Shown: piece by piece, positions 1-9,167 of the stretch
How the letters are laid out: every line of letters begins with the position of its first letter
How positions within the stretch are numbered: the first letter of the stretch is position 1
From: Amoeboaphelidium occidentale
Taxonomy: Eukaryota; Aphelidiomycota; Aphelidea
DNA length: 54,011 nucleotides
Assembly: GCA_023515795.1 (NCBI GenBank)
Contig: JALGPX010000097.1
Location: 1 to 54,011 of the forward strand
Reading direction: 5' to 3'
Translations under genes and position numbers: made by a program
The notes under the pieces: model-generated
Told to the model about the DNA's origin: nothing
The model's input: the letters and a program-made list of their open reading frames with translations, nothing else
Databases searched by the model: none

Positions 1-1334
1 TACCTGGGATCCTCAATGGTGCCAGCAACATAGTCTCCAGCGCGGGATCCATCATCCCTCCAACACAACAAGGTTTCTCCAACATAATCAATGGTCGATC
101 TTCATTCCCAAATACCACCGCTGAAGGAACAAGTTTTGCATCGAATGTTAGTGAAATCAAGAGATTGTGCTACGACTTGAATGCAAACTGTCTTGTTTTG
201 TTTGGTGAAACCGTTGAGAACTGCAGCAACAAGTACTATCGGTGTTTGGAAGAATGTGCTGTTGAGAATGCTCCGTTCAATACCACACAGAGAGCATATC
301 AAATCTTTGGCATACCAGATTCTTTACCGCTGATCACACAACGTCCAGCAACCAACGAAACAGAACCAATGGTACCTGGGTTTAACACAACGTTTGTACC
401 AGCTCCAACAATTGATTTCATTAATGCTTCTCAAACTATTGTACAGCAGACTACTGAAGCACTACCTTCTGTTGTTGTTGCGTCTCCATCGATAACTGTA
501 CAAACTGCATTGGTGGTACCAACTTCAGCAGCAAGCTCATTGATTCCTCCTGCTCCAGCTACCACAACAACATCATCACTTACTTCAACAACCACGATTG
601 TCACACAAACACCAACTGTTCCACCTCCACCTCCACCTCCACCAGTTCAGAGGAATCTGCCATCGTTTGATTACCAAAAGAAGAATATCAGGGCAAGGAG
701 TGTTGACTATTTGTTCGTTGACCCACAGTCGTTTGATTCACCACTTAGCGTTGAAAACAGAACTAACGTGTTCTGCTATTATGACATGGTTACCATTGCA
801 ATGACTGACAAAGATCAAGACAAATTCAATGCCATGGGACTGTCCGTGTACGATGGTAAATCCGCAAACTTTATCAAATTCACCGAGTATGACTTGTTGA
901 AACCATTCATTGACGCCAGATTCGCGAGAGCAAAGAGACTTGGTTGCACTGGAATACTGTGGGACATTCAAGATATCAGACTGATTGCCGCTCTGGTCGA
1001 CTTCTCCATCACTGACGAGATTGTTGTGGACTATGTGAGGAAACTCTCTGAAGCTGCCAAAGCTGCTGGTTTCAAAGTAGGTTTGCAGAGTCCAGGCTAT
1101 TATACCAGCGTCGTGAAGGACACGCTTGATGTGATTCTGAGTATATCCTGTGATTCTGCTGGTACTTGTGCATTCACCAAGGAATTCTCCGATAGTGGCA
1201 AGCCTGTGTTTGACGTCGAAATCGGTAGGACATCAGCGCCTATTTGCAACGGATGGAACAGATACTCCATCTCAGGTGTTTTCAAATCAGCGGCCCTTGA
1301 TGGTAATGAGGGACCGCAGACATGCGCCGCCTAA
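1..1334 (+). CDS. Secreted GH114-like (polygalactosaminidase fold) protein, 5' partial
   Basis: The reading frame is open from base 3 to a TAA at 1332-1334, so the gene begins outside the window; about 443 residues are seen. The N-terminal part has a short Cys-rich stretch (CYDLNANC... CLEEC), then a long Thr/Pro/Ser linker ending in eight prolines, as in O-glycosylated secreted proteins. The last ~220 residues (from about base 670) match the layout of the GH114 endo-alpha-1,4-polygalactosaminidase TIM barrel: VDYLFVDPQSF, FCYYDMVTIA, RAKRLGCTGILWDIQDI, AKAAGFKVGLQSP and GKPVFDVEIG. GH114 enzymes cleave galactosaminogalactan. The usual acidic pair is only partly present: WD of ILWDI fits the first Asp, but the family's NEQC-like strand reads SISCDS. 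A binding or altered role is possible. A second member lies at 24402-25193. DUS3 starts only 55 bp downstream. Confidence 0.75.
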   Translation, partial: PGILNGASNIVSSAGSIIPPTQQGFSNIINGRSSFPNTTAEGTSFASNVSEIKRLCYDLNANCLVLFGETVENCSNKYYRCLEECAVENAPFNTTQRAYQIFGIPDSLPLITQRPATNETEPMVPGFNTTFVPAPTIDFINASQTIVQQTTEALPSVVVASPSITVQTALVVPTSAASSLIPPAPATTTTSSLTSTTTIVTQTPTVPPPPPPPPVQRNLPSFDYQKKNIRARSVDYLFVDPQSFDSPLSVENRTNVFCYYDMVTIAMTDKDQDKFNAMGLSVYDGKSANFIKFTEYDLLKPFIDARFARAKRLGCTGILWDIQDIRLIAALVDFSITDEIVVDYVRKLSEAAKAAGFKVGLQSPGYYTSVVKDTLDVILSISCDSAGTCAFTKEFSDSGKPVFDVEIGRTSAPICNGWNRYSISGVFKSAALDGNEGPQTCAA

Positions 1335-1389
1335 GTTAAATAATATATCGTTTTGTTCGAATTGCTCTATTGACATTTCTGATCAATCT

Positions 1390-3087
1390 ATGGATACCAT
1401 CGAAAATGACTCCAGGGATATCCCACGAACTGGATACGCGCCAATTAAAGCAGAGTATATTATCCAACGACAGCAGCACACGATAGAAGCAACAGAGGAT
1501 GGCACAGAAAGCAAAGAGAAACGCGAAAAGGGAATGAACAAGAAGAGAAACTTCAGCACTTTAACAAAATCTGAGGTGCGTGCTAGAGATCTTTGCTTTT
1601 ACACGGCCCAAGGTGGAGAATGCCCCAACATAGCGGGAGACAAGTGTAAGAAGGAACACGATGTGAAGGAGTATTTGCAGAATAAGGAACCTGATTTAGA
1701 GAACGTCAAATGTCCCTTGTACTCTTTACACGGTTCCTGCCGTTACGGGCTTAAATGTCGCATGCACCGCGACCATTGCGTTTATGATCTGTCAAGTCTG
1801 GACGATGGTTTTGTTATCCTTAAGAAGGATGTTGTTGAGGAGATGAAAACAGAATTCAATTTAATCTCGAAAGAAGTTATAAGTTCCCTGAGGGCCAAGA
1901 AATACGCATTTGACAAGACTAACGGCTTATTGTCTCCGGAAAAGAATGAAGACCAAGTGGGCGCAGTTGTTACAGATGACGATAAAGACAAGGCTGCGAG
2001 AAAAGATCGTTTCAAGAATGTCTTTAAAGATAAGACCTACTTGGCTCCATTAACTACCGTCGGCAATTTGCCTTTCAGAAGATTATGTAAAGAAATGGGT
2101 GTTGATATCACGTGTTCTGAAATGGCATTAGCTGAGAATATCGTTTACAAACCGTCTGGTCAAGAAATGGCACTGCTTAAGAGGCACAAGTCAGAAGATA
2201 TTTTTGGTATTCAAGTATGCGGTGCTCATAAAGATTTGCTCATGAAAACTGTTGAATTTATAGAAAACGAATGTTCAGTGGACTTTGTTGATTTGAATGT
2301 TGGTTGTCCCATAGATTTAGTTTACAAGCGTGGCATGGGCAGTGCATTACTTGGCAGAGGACATAAACTAGCTGATATTGTATCTGGAATGTCTAGTGTC
2401 GCTCAAAATATTGGGATTACTGTAAAGTTGAGGACTGGCATAAATAAGGGAAAGTATCTAGCTCAAGCACTTTTGCCATCATTAAAGTCTGCTGGTGCCG
2501 ACTTGGTTACTTTACATGGTCGCACCAGGGAACAAAGATACACAAAATTACCGGACTATCAGTACATTGATCAATGCGGACAGACTGCCTCTAGAATAGG
2601 TCTCCCATTTTACGGAAATGGAGACATCATGTCTTATACAGACTACTTTGACAGACTAGAGAATAACCACATTGATGGTCTTATGCTCGGAAGAGGCGCA
2701 TTAATTAAGCCGTGGGTTTTTACGGAAATTAAGGAGCGAAGACACTACGACATTTCTGCGAATGAACGTTTTGACTTGATGAAGAAGTTCTGCGAGTTTG
2801 GTTTGGAGCATTGGGGCACAGATAACGAAGGAATCAACAAAACACGAAGATTTCTACTGGAGTGGCATTCTTTTCACTGTAGATACATTCCTGTTGGTTT
2901 ACTTGAAGTTCTGCCGCAAAAGCTCAACGAGAGACCTCCTCCATTTCGCGGCAGAAATGAATTGGAGACATTGCTTGCTTCTGATAATTCTGCAGACTGG
3001 ATAAAACTATCTGAAATGATACTCGGTAAAGCAGATTCTTCATTTGCATTTACGCCGAAGCACAAGTCAAACAGCTACGAAGGTTGA
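1390..3087 (+). CDS. DUS3: tRNA-dihydrouridine(47) synthase
   Basis: This 565-residue protein reduces a uridine in the variable loop of tRNAs (position 47) with an FMN cofactor. The N-terminal third carries two CCCH zinc fingers typical of Dus3: CFYTAQGGEC...CKKEH and CPLYSLHGSC...CRMH. The TIM-barrel Dus domain begins near YLAPLTTVGNLPFRRLCKEM. It has the catalytic cysteine in LNVGCPIDLVYKRGMGSALL, the VKLRTG strand, the LHGRTREQRYTK segment and the phosphate-binding GNGDIMSYTDY...GLMLGRGALIKPW segment. I chose the ATG at 1390 (MDTIENDS) because upstream codons in the same frame overlap the previous gene. No intron is seen. Length and domain order are normal for fungal Dus3. Confidence 0.96.
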   Translation: MDTIENDSRDIPRTGYAPIKAEYIIQRQQHTIEATEDGTESKEKREKGMNKKRNFSTLTKSEVRARDLCFYTAQGGECPNIAGDKCKKEHDVKEYLQNKEPDLENVKCPLYSLHGSCRYGLKCRMHRDHCVYDLSSLDDGFVILKKDVVEEMKTEFNLISKEVISSLRAKKYAFDKTNGLLSPEKNEDQVGAVVTDDDKDKAARKDRFKNVFKDKTYLAPLTTVGNLPFRRLCKEMGVDITCSEMALAENIVYKPSGQEMALLKRHKSEDIFGIQVCGAHKDLLMKTVEFIENECSVDFVDLNVGCPIDLVYKRGMGSALLGRGHKLADIVSGMSSVAQNIGITVKLRTGINKGKYLAQALLPSLKSAGADLVTLHGRTREQRYTKLPDYQYIDQCGQTASRIGLPFYGNGDIMSYTDYFDRLENNHIDGLMLGRGALIKPWVFTEIKERRHYDISANERFDLMKKFCEFGLEHWGTDNEGINKTRRFLLEWHSFHCRYIPVGLLEVLPQKLNERPPPFRGRNELETLLASDNSADWIKLSEMILGKADSSFAFTPKHKSNSYEG

Positions 3088-3227
3088 TACAGAAATAGAA
3101 GCACTATTAGAGAATGTGTAGTTTTGAGAAGTGGATCTTGTGCCTATGTGGTAATTTACTATTAAGTCGCAACTTTCGCTACAGATTTTGAACATCACAA
3201 TTTTTGTTGCAATCAAGCACATCGGAG

Positions 3228-6200
3228 ATGTGGTCCATTCCAGCCAAAGTAGAATTAACGCCGCTTTGGGACACCATCAGAAGCGACAATTTATTCACAA
3301 TTCAGAAGTCAAAATCATCGCAGGGGATCATCTGGAAGTCGCTGGTTGATACGATCCAGAACGTTTTAGATACAAAGCAGTTACCGTTTCGAATAGTCTT
3401 CTCGCCGTACTTTTACACATCTCAGAAGGAGCAGAATGGATCGAATTCTTTACAGTCTACTGAAGCCTCAGTGTATATCATCGCAGTGTCTCAGAGCTTA
3501 CAGGGTCTTGAGGAGGAATGGAAGCAGTGCGAGCGATGGACTACAGAAGTTGCAACGCTGACTGAGAGTTCAGACATTGAGTCGTTCGTTCTGACGAAAA
3601 TCCATTCTTTGGTTGCATCGTCTTCCGCTGGAGAGCAGCTGGATGAGTTCAATACGTCTCAAGATGAAAAGTTTAGAAATGCTTCAAGATCGTTTCGATT
3701 ACTGTTTCAGCAACAGTTTCCCTCAGCCACAGGCGAAGAACGACTGGTCAATTTCTATCCTTGTGCTTATCAAAGGTTCCAGAATCAGGGCTGGCTTTAC
3801 ATCTCTCAGAACTACTTGACATTTTACTCTTATGTCTTGGGTGTCGAGACGAAATTGTTCATTCAGATGAAAGATATACTGGAGGTTAAGAAGGAACGCA
3901 CTAAGCGTGGTCTATTAGACGATGGTCTTAAAGTTGTCACAACTGACAAGAAGGATCATCTTTTTCTGAATTTAGTGTTTCATAGGGATGAAGCGTATGA
4001 TTTGATTGAGAATCTAGGCAATGAAGCAGTCACGGCTCTCTTAAAACAGAGTGTCCAAGATGCTCCTGGTGCTGATATAAGTGGTTCCGCTGCTGGTATC
4101 AGCAAGACCGCTGCGTTTTCTTCGTCTACACCATCTGCAGACTCAACTTCTTCAGACATAAGTGGTTCAGTTTCAAAAAGGAAGAATGCAAATGCGACCA
4201 TCACAAAGACTTCTTTGAAGGAGAACCTGGAGGAGCAGAAGAAGAATTCACTGTTCCAAGATCTATTTCATGTTCCTCCCACAGAAAGGCTTTTGATTGA
4301 AATAAGAGCGGTACTGTTTCTTCCAGATGATGCAACTTTTCCTAAACAGTTTGGGCGCTTCTTTTTATCGGAAAACTTTTGTTGCTTTACAGCGTACAAG
4401 AGGACTGAATGTATGTTAACCCTTCCTTATTTCGCTATAAGGCGTCTGGAAAAGATAAACACGTCATCGCAGATTATCGCAATTACCATAACTACTTGTC
4501 ATAATCTTAAATATTGTTTTCAGTTAGGTACAGAACTCAAGAAGATTGATGAAGTATGCGGTGCTTTGACGGATAAGCTGAGGAAGAATGCCGTTCTTGC
4601 CAAGAAACTAAAGGGGTTTGGTGAAAATCTAACTTCAGAAATGCTATTTGAAGGAAAGACGCAAGGATTTGTTGGCGGGCTTGGCTTAGAATACGGATTT
4701 CCAGGTGACGCTAAAAAGAACAAAGAAAAGGCAAAGTTGAAGTTTTGGATGACTTACTTCAGAGAATGTGGAAGAAACTTGTCGTTGATAAAGACTGAGA
4801 AATTCTTTAGACTTATCAGAATTGGACTACCAAGCGTGCTAAGAGGCGAATTATGGGAACTCAGCTCTGGAAGTATATGGGAGCGTTACATGAACGATGG
4901 TTACTATCAGAATCTTTTAGAAACCAACAAGAATAGGAAAAGTATGAGCATGGACGAGATCGAGAAAGATTTGAATCGAAGTTTACCAGAGTATCCGGCA
5001 TATCAGACAACAGCTGGAATCGATGCATTGCGAAGGCTTTTAGTTGCCTATTCTTTCAGAAATCCTGAATTAGGATATTGTCAAGCGATGAACATTGTCG
5101 GTTCCATTTTGTTGATATATCAGACCGAAGAACAGGCTTTCTTCACACTGGCTACAATGTGCGAGCGACTTCTTCCTGGATACTATTCAACTACAATGTA
5201 TGGTGCCATGAATGATCAACAGGTGTTTGAAACACTTGTCACAAAAACAATGCCAGTCGTAAGTTCTCTTTGCATTCTTCATAATCTGTTCTAGCTCGTC
5301 AAGCATTTTCAAGATAATGATATTCAGCTGAGCGTTGTCAGCTTGCCGTGGTTCCTCACACTTTTTATTAGCTCTATGCCACTTGTATATGCAGTTCGTA
5401 TACTCGATTGGTTCTTCGTTGATGGACCAAAGGTTTTGTTTCAAATTGCTCTTGCAATTCTAAAAATGAACGGAGAAGATTTATTAGAAGTAAAAGATGA
5501 CGGAGAGCTAATGAATGTTTTGAAAAAGTCATTTCAGCAGCTTGATGATCTGGTATTGACACCTCTAAGTCCTGGAAAGCAGTTAACAAAGTTCAATCAT
5601 CTCATTTTGTTGGCTTCAAGAGAATTTAGAAACATCACTCACGAGATGATTCTTGACATGAGAAAGAGCCATCAAATGAAAGTTGCTCATGGCATTGAAT
5701 CTTTTGCGAAAAGAACTGTAATAAGAAATATTTCAGATAAATGCAAACTGACAAAGGATGAACTGAACGATTTGTATGAAAGATTCTATTCAGTTCAATA
5801 TTACGCCCAAAAACAGATCCAGGAAGGGTCGCCTTTTGATCCTTCAAGAATGGACTATGATTGCTTCTGTAAACTTCTTAGTGAAGTCTGTTTATTTGCT
5901 CGGTCAAAATCACCTACTGCACAGAGCCCGAAAGCTGCAAATTTTGAGAAGAATTTTAACCGTAAAGATCCCGGGGATGAATTCAACAAGAAACTATTTG
6001 CCTTCATGGACAAAAATAAGAAGAGTGTTCTCCGACTGGACGACGTAGCTGTAGGTCTTGGTTCAATTGTTAAAGGAGATTTGTTGGCTAGAATTGAATG
6101 GCTATTCTCATTATACGACTCCGATAAAGATGGTCATCTGATTAACGATGAAATAATATCTTTGTCTGAAGGACTATTTTACTTGCTAAATAACTACGGG

Positions 6201-7010
6201 CTAGAGCCGGTGCAACAAGCTGTCGACGAAGAAGATCTTATTGATGTCAGCAATCCAGGGGATGACGAGAAATTGAAATCTATGAGTACATTTTTGAACA
6301 AGTGCTACGAGTTTTGTGATATCATCAGAGATTCTGAAAATCAATCTTCCGTTTTTACTTCAGAGGCAGAACAGGGCGCGGTTATAACTAAGCGGAAACT
6401 GTCTGTCGCGGCCTTTAGAGCTGTCGTACTGGCTGATAGTTTTCTGGAGAGGTTCTTCGATAAGGGACTGGTGGAAGTGTTTACGGCTCATCTAAAACAC
6501 CCATTCATTCATCAAACTCAAGAGGTTGTAAAAAATGAAAGACAACAAATACTAAGCTCCTTGTGGGATAGTAGCAAGAGCTTTTTGAGTTTGCGTAAAG
6601 GGATGCTTGGGAAGGCTTCATCAAAGAAAGATTACGCTGCTATTGAAGGCGGAGATGATGAGTTGATAAGTTTAGCTGGAGCTGAATCGCCAAGAGTTTC
6701 AGTATCGTCTCAACAACAAAAGTACCCCGTAGTTCCTTCAATGACTCCTCCTATGCTTTCATTGATGGCTGATATTCAAGGCTCCATAATTGACAATGAA
6801 AGACCGGCCATGGAAGTACAAAGTAATCAACCTGCTGACATTCTTTCTGAAGTCGACAAGCTTCTTAATGATCTTGATGTTGATATTACTGGCAATGCTG
6901 CTGCTGATGAGTCCATGGATGGTGAGCTGGAAATTCCCAAAACGAAGAATACCAAGAACGTCTCAGACACAGATATTGACAAATTCTTTTCAGAACTCGA
7001 AATAAAGTAA
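3228..7010 (+). CDS. TBC1D8/9-type Rab GTPase-activating protein (GRAM-GRAM-TBC-EF hand)
   Basis: Two exons, 3228-5258 and 5295-7010, are joined across a 36-bp phase-0 intron (5259-5294, GTAAGT...CTAG); the product is 1248 residues. First GRAM domain: about residues 175-285 (NFYPCAYQRF, GWLYISQNYLTFYS). Second GRAM: about 340-450 (GRFFLSENFCCFTAY). The TBC domain begins about residue 530 and has both catalytic fingers: IEKDLNRSLPEY (IxxDxxR) and GYCQAMN (YxQ), so GAP activity toward a Rab is expected. Just after the splice site SLPWFLTLF is the conserved TBC segment. An EF-hand-like loop, LYDSDKDGHL, follows at about residue 950. The order GRAM-GRAM-TBC-EF is that of metazoan and fungal TBC1D8/TBC1D9. 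A low-complexity acidic tail ends the protein. The ATG at 3228 is the first in frame. Confidence 0.95.
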
Positions 7011-7070
7011 ATTCACTTAAAACGCAAATGGTCCTCATCTTTTTTCGCGGTATTCGCGACGAATGCTTTC

Positions 7071-7079
7071 TGTTTCAAC
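7071..7079 (+). promoter_or_regulatory. TGTTTCAAC promoter-motif candidate upstream of the FAM161-like gene
   Basis: TGTTTCAAC lies 56 bp before the ATG at 7136. The same 7-9-mer in either orientation recurs close upstream of many other starts in this window. Its function is inferred only from this recurrence. Confidence 0.35.
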
Positions 7080-7135
7080 TTTATTTTTAGATTTTTTGAT
7101 AAGGAGCTTCAAGAACGACTTTCCGGCTTGCCTTC

Positions 7136-8338
7136 ATGGAACAAATAAGACGTAATGATCTCTTTATAAACACTAAATTATTGGATAAACCAGAAGAATT
7201 GGATGATGACTTTATAACAGCAGCGGATGCCTTGTTACAGCGTCAGCGCGAAGTTCGGCAAGCAATCGCAGAGCTCAGACTATCTGGTTACACAATTGGC
7301 AACAGAAATAGGCCGTATGCTGCTTCAGATACCCAGAAGACAACGAAAGATATGCTGAATAGCCCTGATATAAATGGAAAAGATCAAAATCGTAATCATT
7401 ACGCCAGAAGATGCTTAGAGGAATACCTGGCTCAACGAAAAGCAAAAGAAGAGGAAGAGCTCATTAGAGATTTTAAGGCACGACCTGCTCCTGCTACGTT
7501 TCGAGTACCCATCCTTCAGAAAGTCACAGAAAAGCAGAAGGATCATCACCGCATAATGATGGAAAGGGAAAAGCTGACACGAGAAACACTCAAGAAGCGA
7601 CTTAACGAAGCACAGAAGAGGGTTATTCCAAACCCACAGTTTAAGGCACGCCCGCTACCGAAATATCTTGAATCGAGGCCGAAACTTTCACCAGAGATAA
7701 AAGCACAGAAAGCGTACAAGGACGACTTTGAATTTGTGCCCAAGAAAAGAAAGGAAGTTCCTGATTTTAGAGCGCTTCAATATGATTTCCAGGTGCAATT
7801 GGAGATGGGGAGACTCAAATATTACGAGGATATGGGCAAGATCCCTGTCGACAGAGGACACAAAAGGCAACAGACAACAAAGAAAGAGTCTAATCTGACA
7901 CAAGAGAGCAAAATAGCTCGTAATATGACATTGAGAAAGCCGAGAGTCACACGATCTTTCACGTTAATGAAACAAGCAACTGAGAAGAAAATAGCCGAGT
8001 TCAACCGAAGAGACAGAGAGGCGAAAGCCAAATTAGCACGCAATACTGCTCGAAAATCATTATTAGGAGCAAAAATCCGTCACGCTCTAAGATACACCGA
8101 CAAGCTTCCTTCAGACAAGCGTTCTCATAATTCAAACGTGTCAAGTGAAGCGAAATTTGCACAAAACAGTCAATACAGACAGCATCTTGATGATGTTTAT
8201 AAAAACTTGGGCGAAAGGCCATGCATGTTTGAACGCATAAGTATTGAGCGCGCCATCAAGAAAGCAAACCAATATTATGAAGATATCATTTCACATCACG
8301 GTCTCGACAAGGGTAAATACTCGCAGAATCGAAGATGA
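7136..8338 (+). CDS. FAM161-like centriole/ciliary protein
   Basis: A 400-residue, highly charged, helix-rich protein. It has the hallmarks of the FAM161 (UPF0564) family: repeated basic phrases FKARPLPKYLESRPK and DFKARPAPATFRVP, the segment PDFRALQYDFQVQLE, and the C-terminal GERPCMFERISIERAIKKANQYYEDI, which matches the family's RPYLFE...-type helix. Human FAM161A and FAM161B sit in the centriole inner scaffold and at the ciliary base and bind microtubules. The gene therefore suggests that the organism builds centrioles and a flagellum. Single exon; the ATG at 7136 is preceded by a TGTTTCAAC motif. The match is by motif pattern, so the exact orthologue (A or B) cannot be given. Confidence 0.75.
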   Translation: MEQIRRNDLFINTKLLDKPEELDDDFITAADALLQRQREVRQAIAELRLSGYTIGNRNRPYAASDTQKTTKDMLNSPDINGKDQNRNHYARRCLEEYLAQRKAKEEEELIRDFKARPAPATFRVPILQKVTEKQKDHHRIMMEREKLTRETLKKRLNEAQKRVIPNPQFKARPLPKYLESRPKLSPEIKAQKAYKDDFEFVPKKRKEVPDFRALQYDFQVQLEMGRLKYYEDMGKIPVDRGHKRQQTTKKESNLTQESKIARNMTLRKPRVTRSFTLMKQATEKKIAEFNRRDREAKAKLARNTARKSLLGAKIRHALRYTDKLPSDKRSHNSNVSSEAKFAQNSQYRQHLDDVYKNLGERPCMFERISIERAIKKANQYYEDIISHHGLDKGKYSQNRR

Positions 8339-8420
8339 TTGAATCATATATCGAAATCAGGGGCTAAAACAACTTGTCACATGTAAAGGGGCTGCTTGAA
8401 TATATTTTTGATATTGAAAA

Positions 8421-8978
8421 ATGAAATACGCGGCACTTTTAACAATTATCTTTGTCTCTCAAGCTCTTGGAGCACCAACTTTGAATGGCGAACAACAGCT
8501 GAAACAAGCTCCTCAAAGCGAAGCAATCGCTCCTTCTTCAGATAAAGCGCCAACGGTTGCAAAACCTCAAATGTCTGCTCCAGACGTACCAAGGTCCACT
8601 GGGCCGGCACCTCTGGACGGTTCTAAGGCTCCTTCTTCCGACGCGAAAACACCAAAGGATCCTGTTTCACGTGCTGGTTCTACAAAACCTGCAAAATCAG
8701 TCCCAGCTTCAGCAAGTTCCGCTAAAAGCTCTCCCGCTAAAGCAGCAAAAGGCAAGATCAATGTTCCTATTTTGGCAGCAGCTGGAGTTGCAGGTGCAGC
8801 GGGAATCGCGGTCGGTTACGCTTTAGGCGACGATGTTGATGAAGAACAAATCAAGGGCGCAGTCAAGCACATCAAAGAACTAAGCCAAACACCTGAAAAC
8901 GACAGTGAACCTCAGACTGATGCGTTCTTAGACAATGATGAAGCCGATGAACTAAATGATGACGTCTATGAAATTTGA
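8421..8978 (+). CDS. Small Ala/Pro/Ser-rich secreted or membrane protein, unknown function
   Basis: 185 residues. The N-terminus (MKYAALLTIIFVSQALGAP) is a clear signal peptide with a likely cut after LGA. Residues ~20-110 are low-complexity Ala/Pro/Ser/Lys sequence with no domain that I recognise. Residues ~113-135 (ILAAAGVAGAAGIAVGYALG) form a Gly/Ala-rich hydrophobic segment that could be a weak membrane helix, followed by an acidic tail. It may be a type I membrane protein with a mucin-like outer part, or a wholly secreted protein. Confidence 0.7.
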   Translation: MKYAALLTIIFVSQALGAPTLNGEQQLKQAPQSEAIAPSSDKAPTVAKPQMSAPDVPRSTGPAPLDGSKAPSSDAKTPKDPVSRAGSTKPAKSVPASASSAKSSPAKAAKGKINVPILAAAGVAGAAGIAVGYALGDDVDEEQIKGAVKHIKELSQTPENDSEPQTDAFLDNDEADELNDDVYEI

Positions 8979-9046
8979 TTAAATAGATACGTTAAAGGAA
9001 ATCTTCACATAAACTAAGCTTGTTCCATTGTCCCAACATGTAATTA

Positions 9047-9163
9047 ATGCGTCTTAATGACTTGAAACGCTTTCTTGAATGCCACACGAGACAAGATAGA
9101 CACGCGATTCAGGATTGGCTACTTTTAGGACACAAAGAAGACTGTATTCGTCTAACTTCTTAA
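9047..9163 (+). other. Possible upstream ORF (38 codons) of the TBC gene
   Basis: ATG at 9047 to TAA at 9161-9163 encodes a 38-residue peptide (MRLNDLKRFLECHTRQDRH...). It ends 4 bp before the ATG of the downstream TBC gene. The placement suits a regulatory upstream ORF. It could also be an independent micropeptide or chance. Confidence 0.3.
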
Positions 9164-9167
9164 CGTG

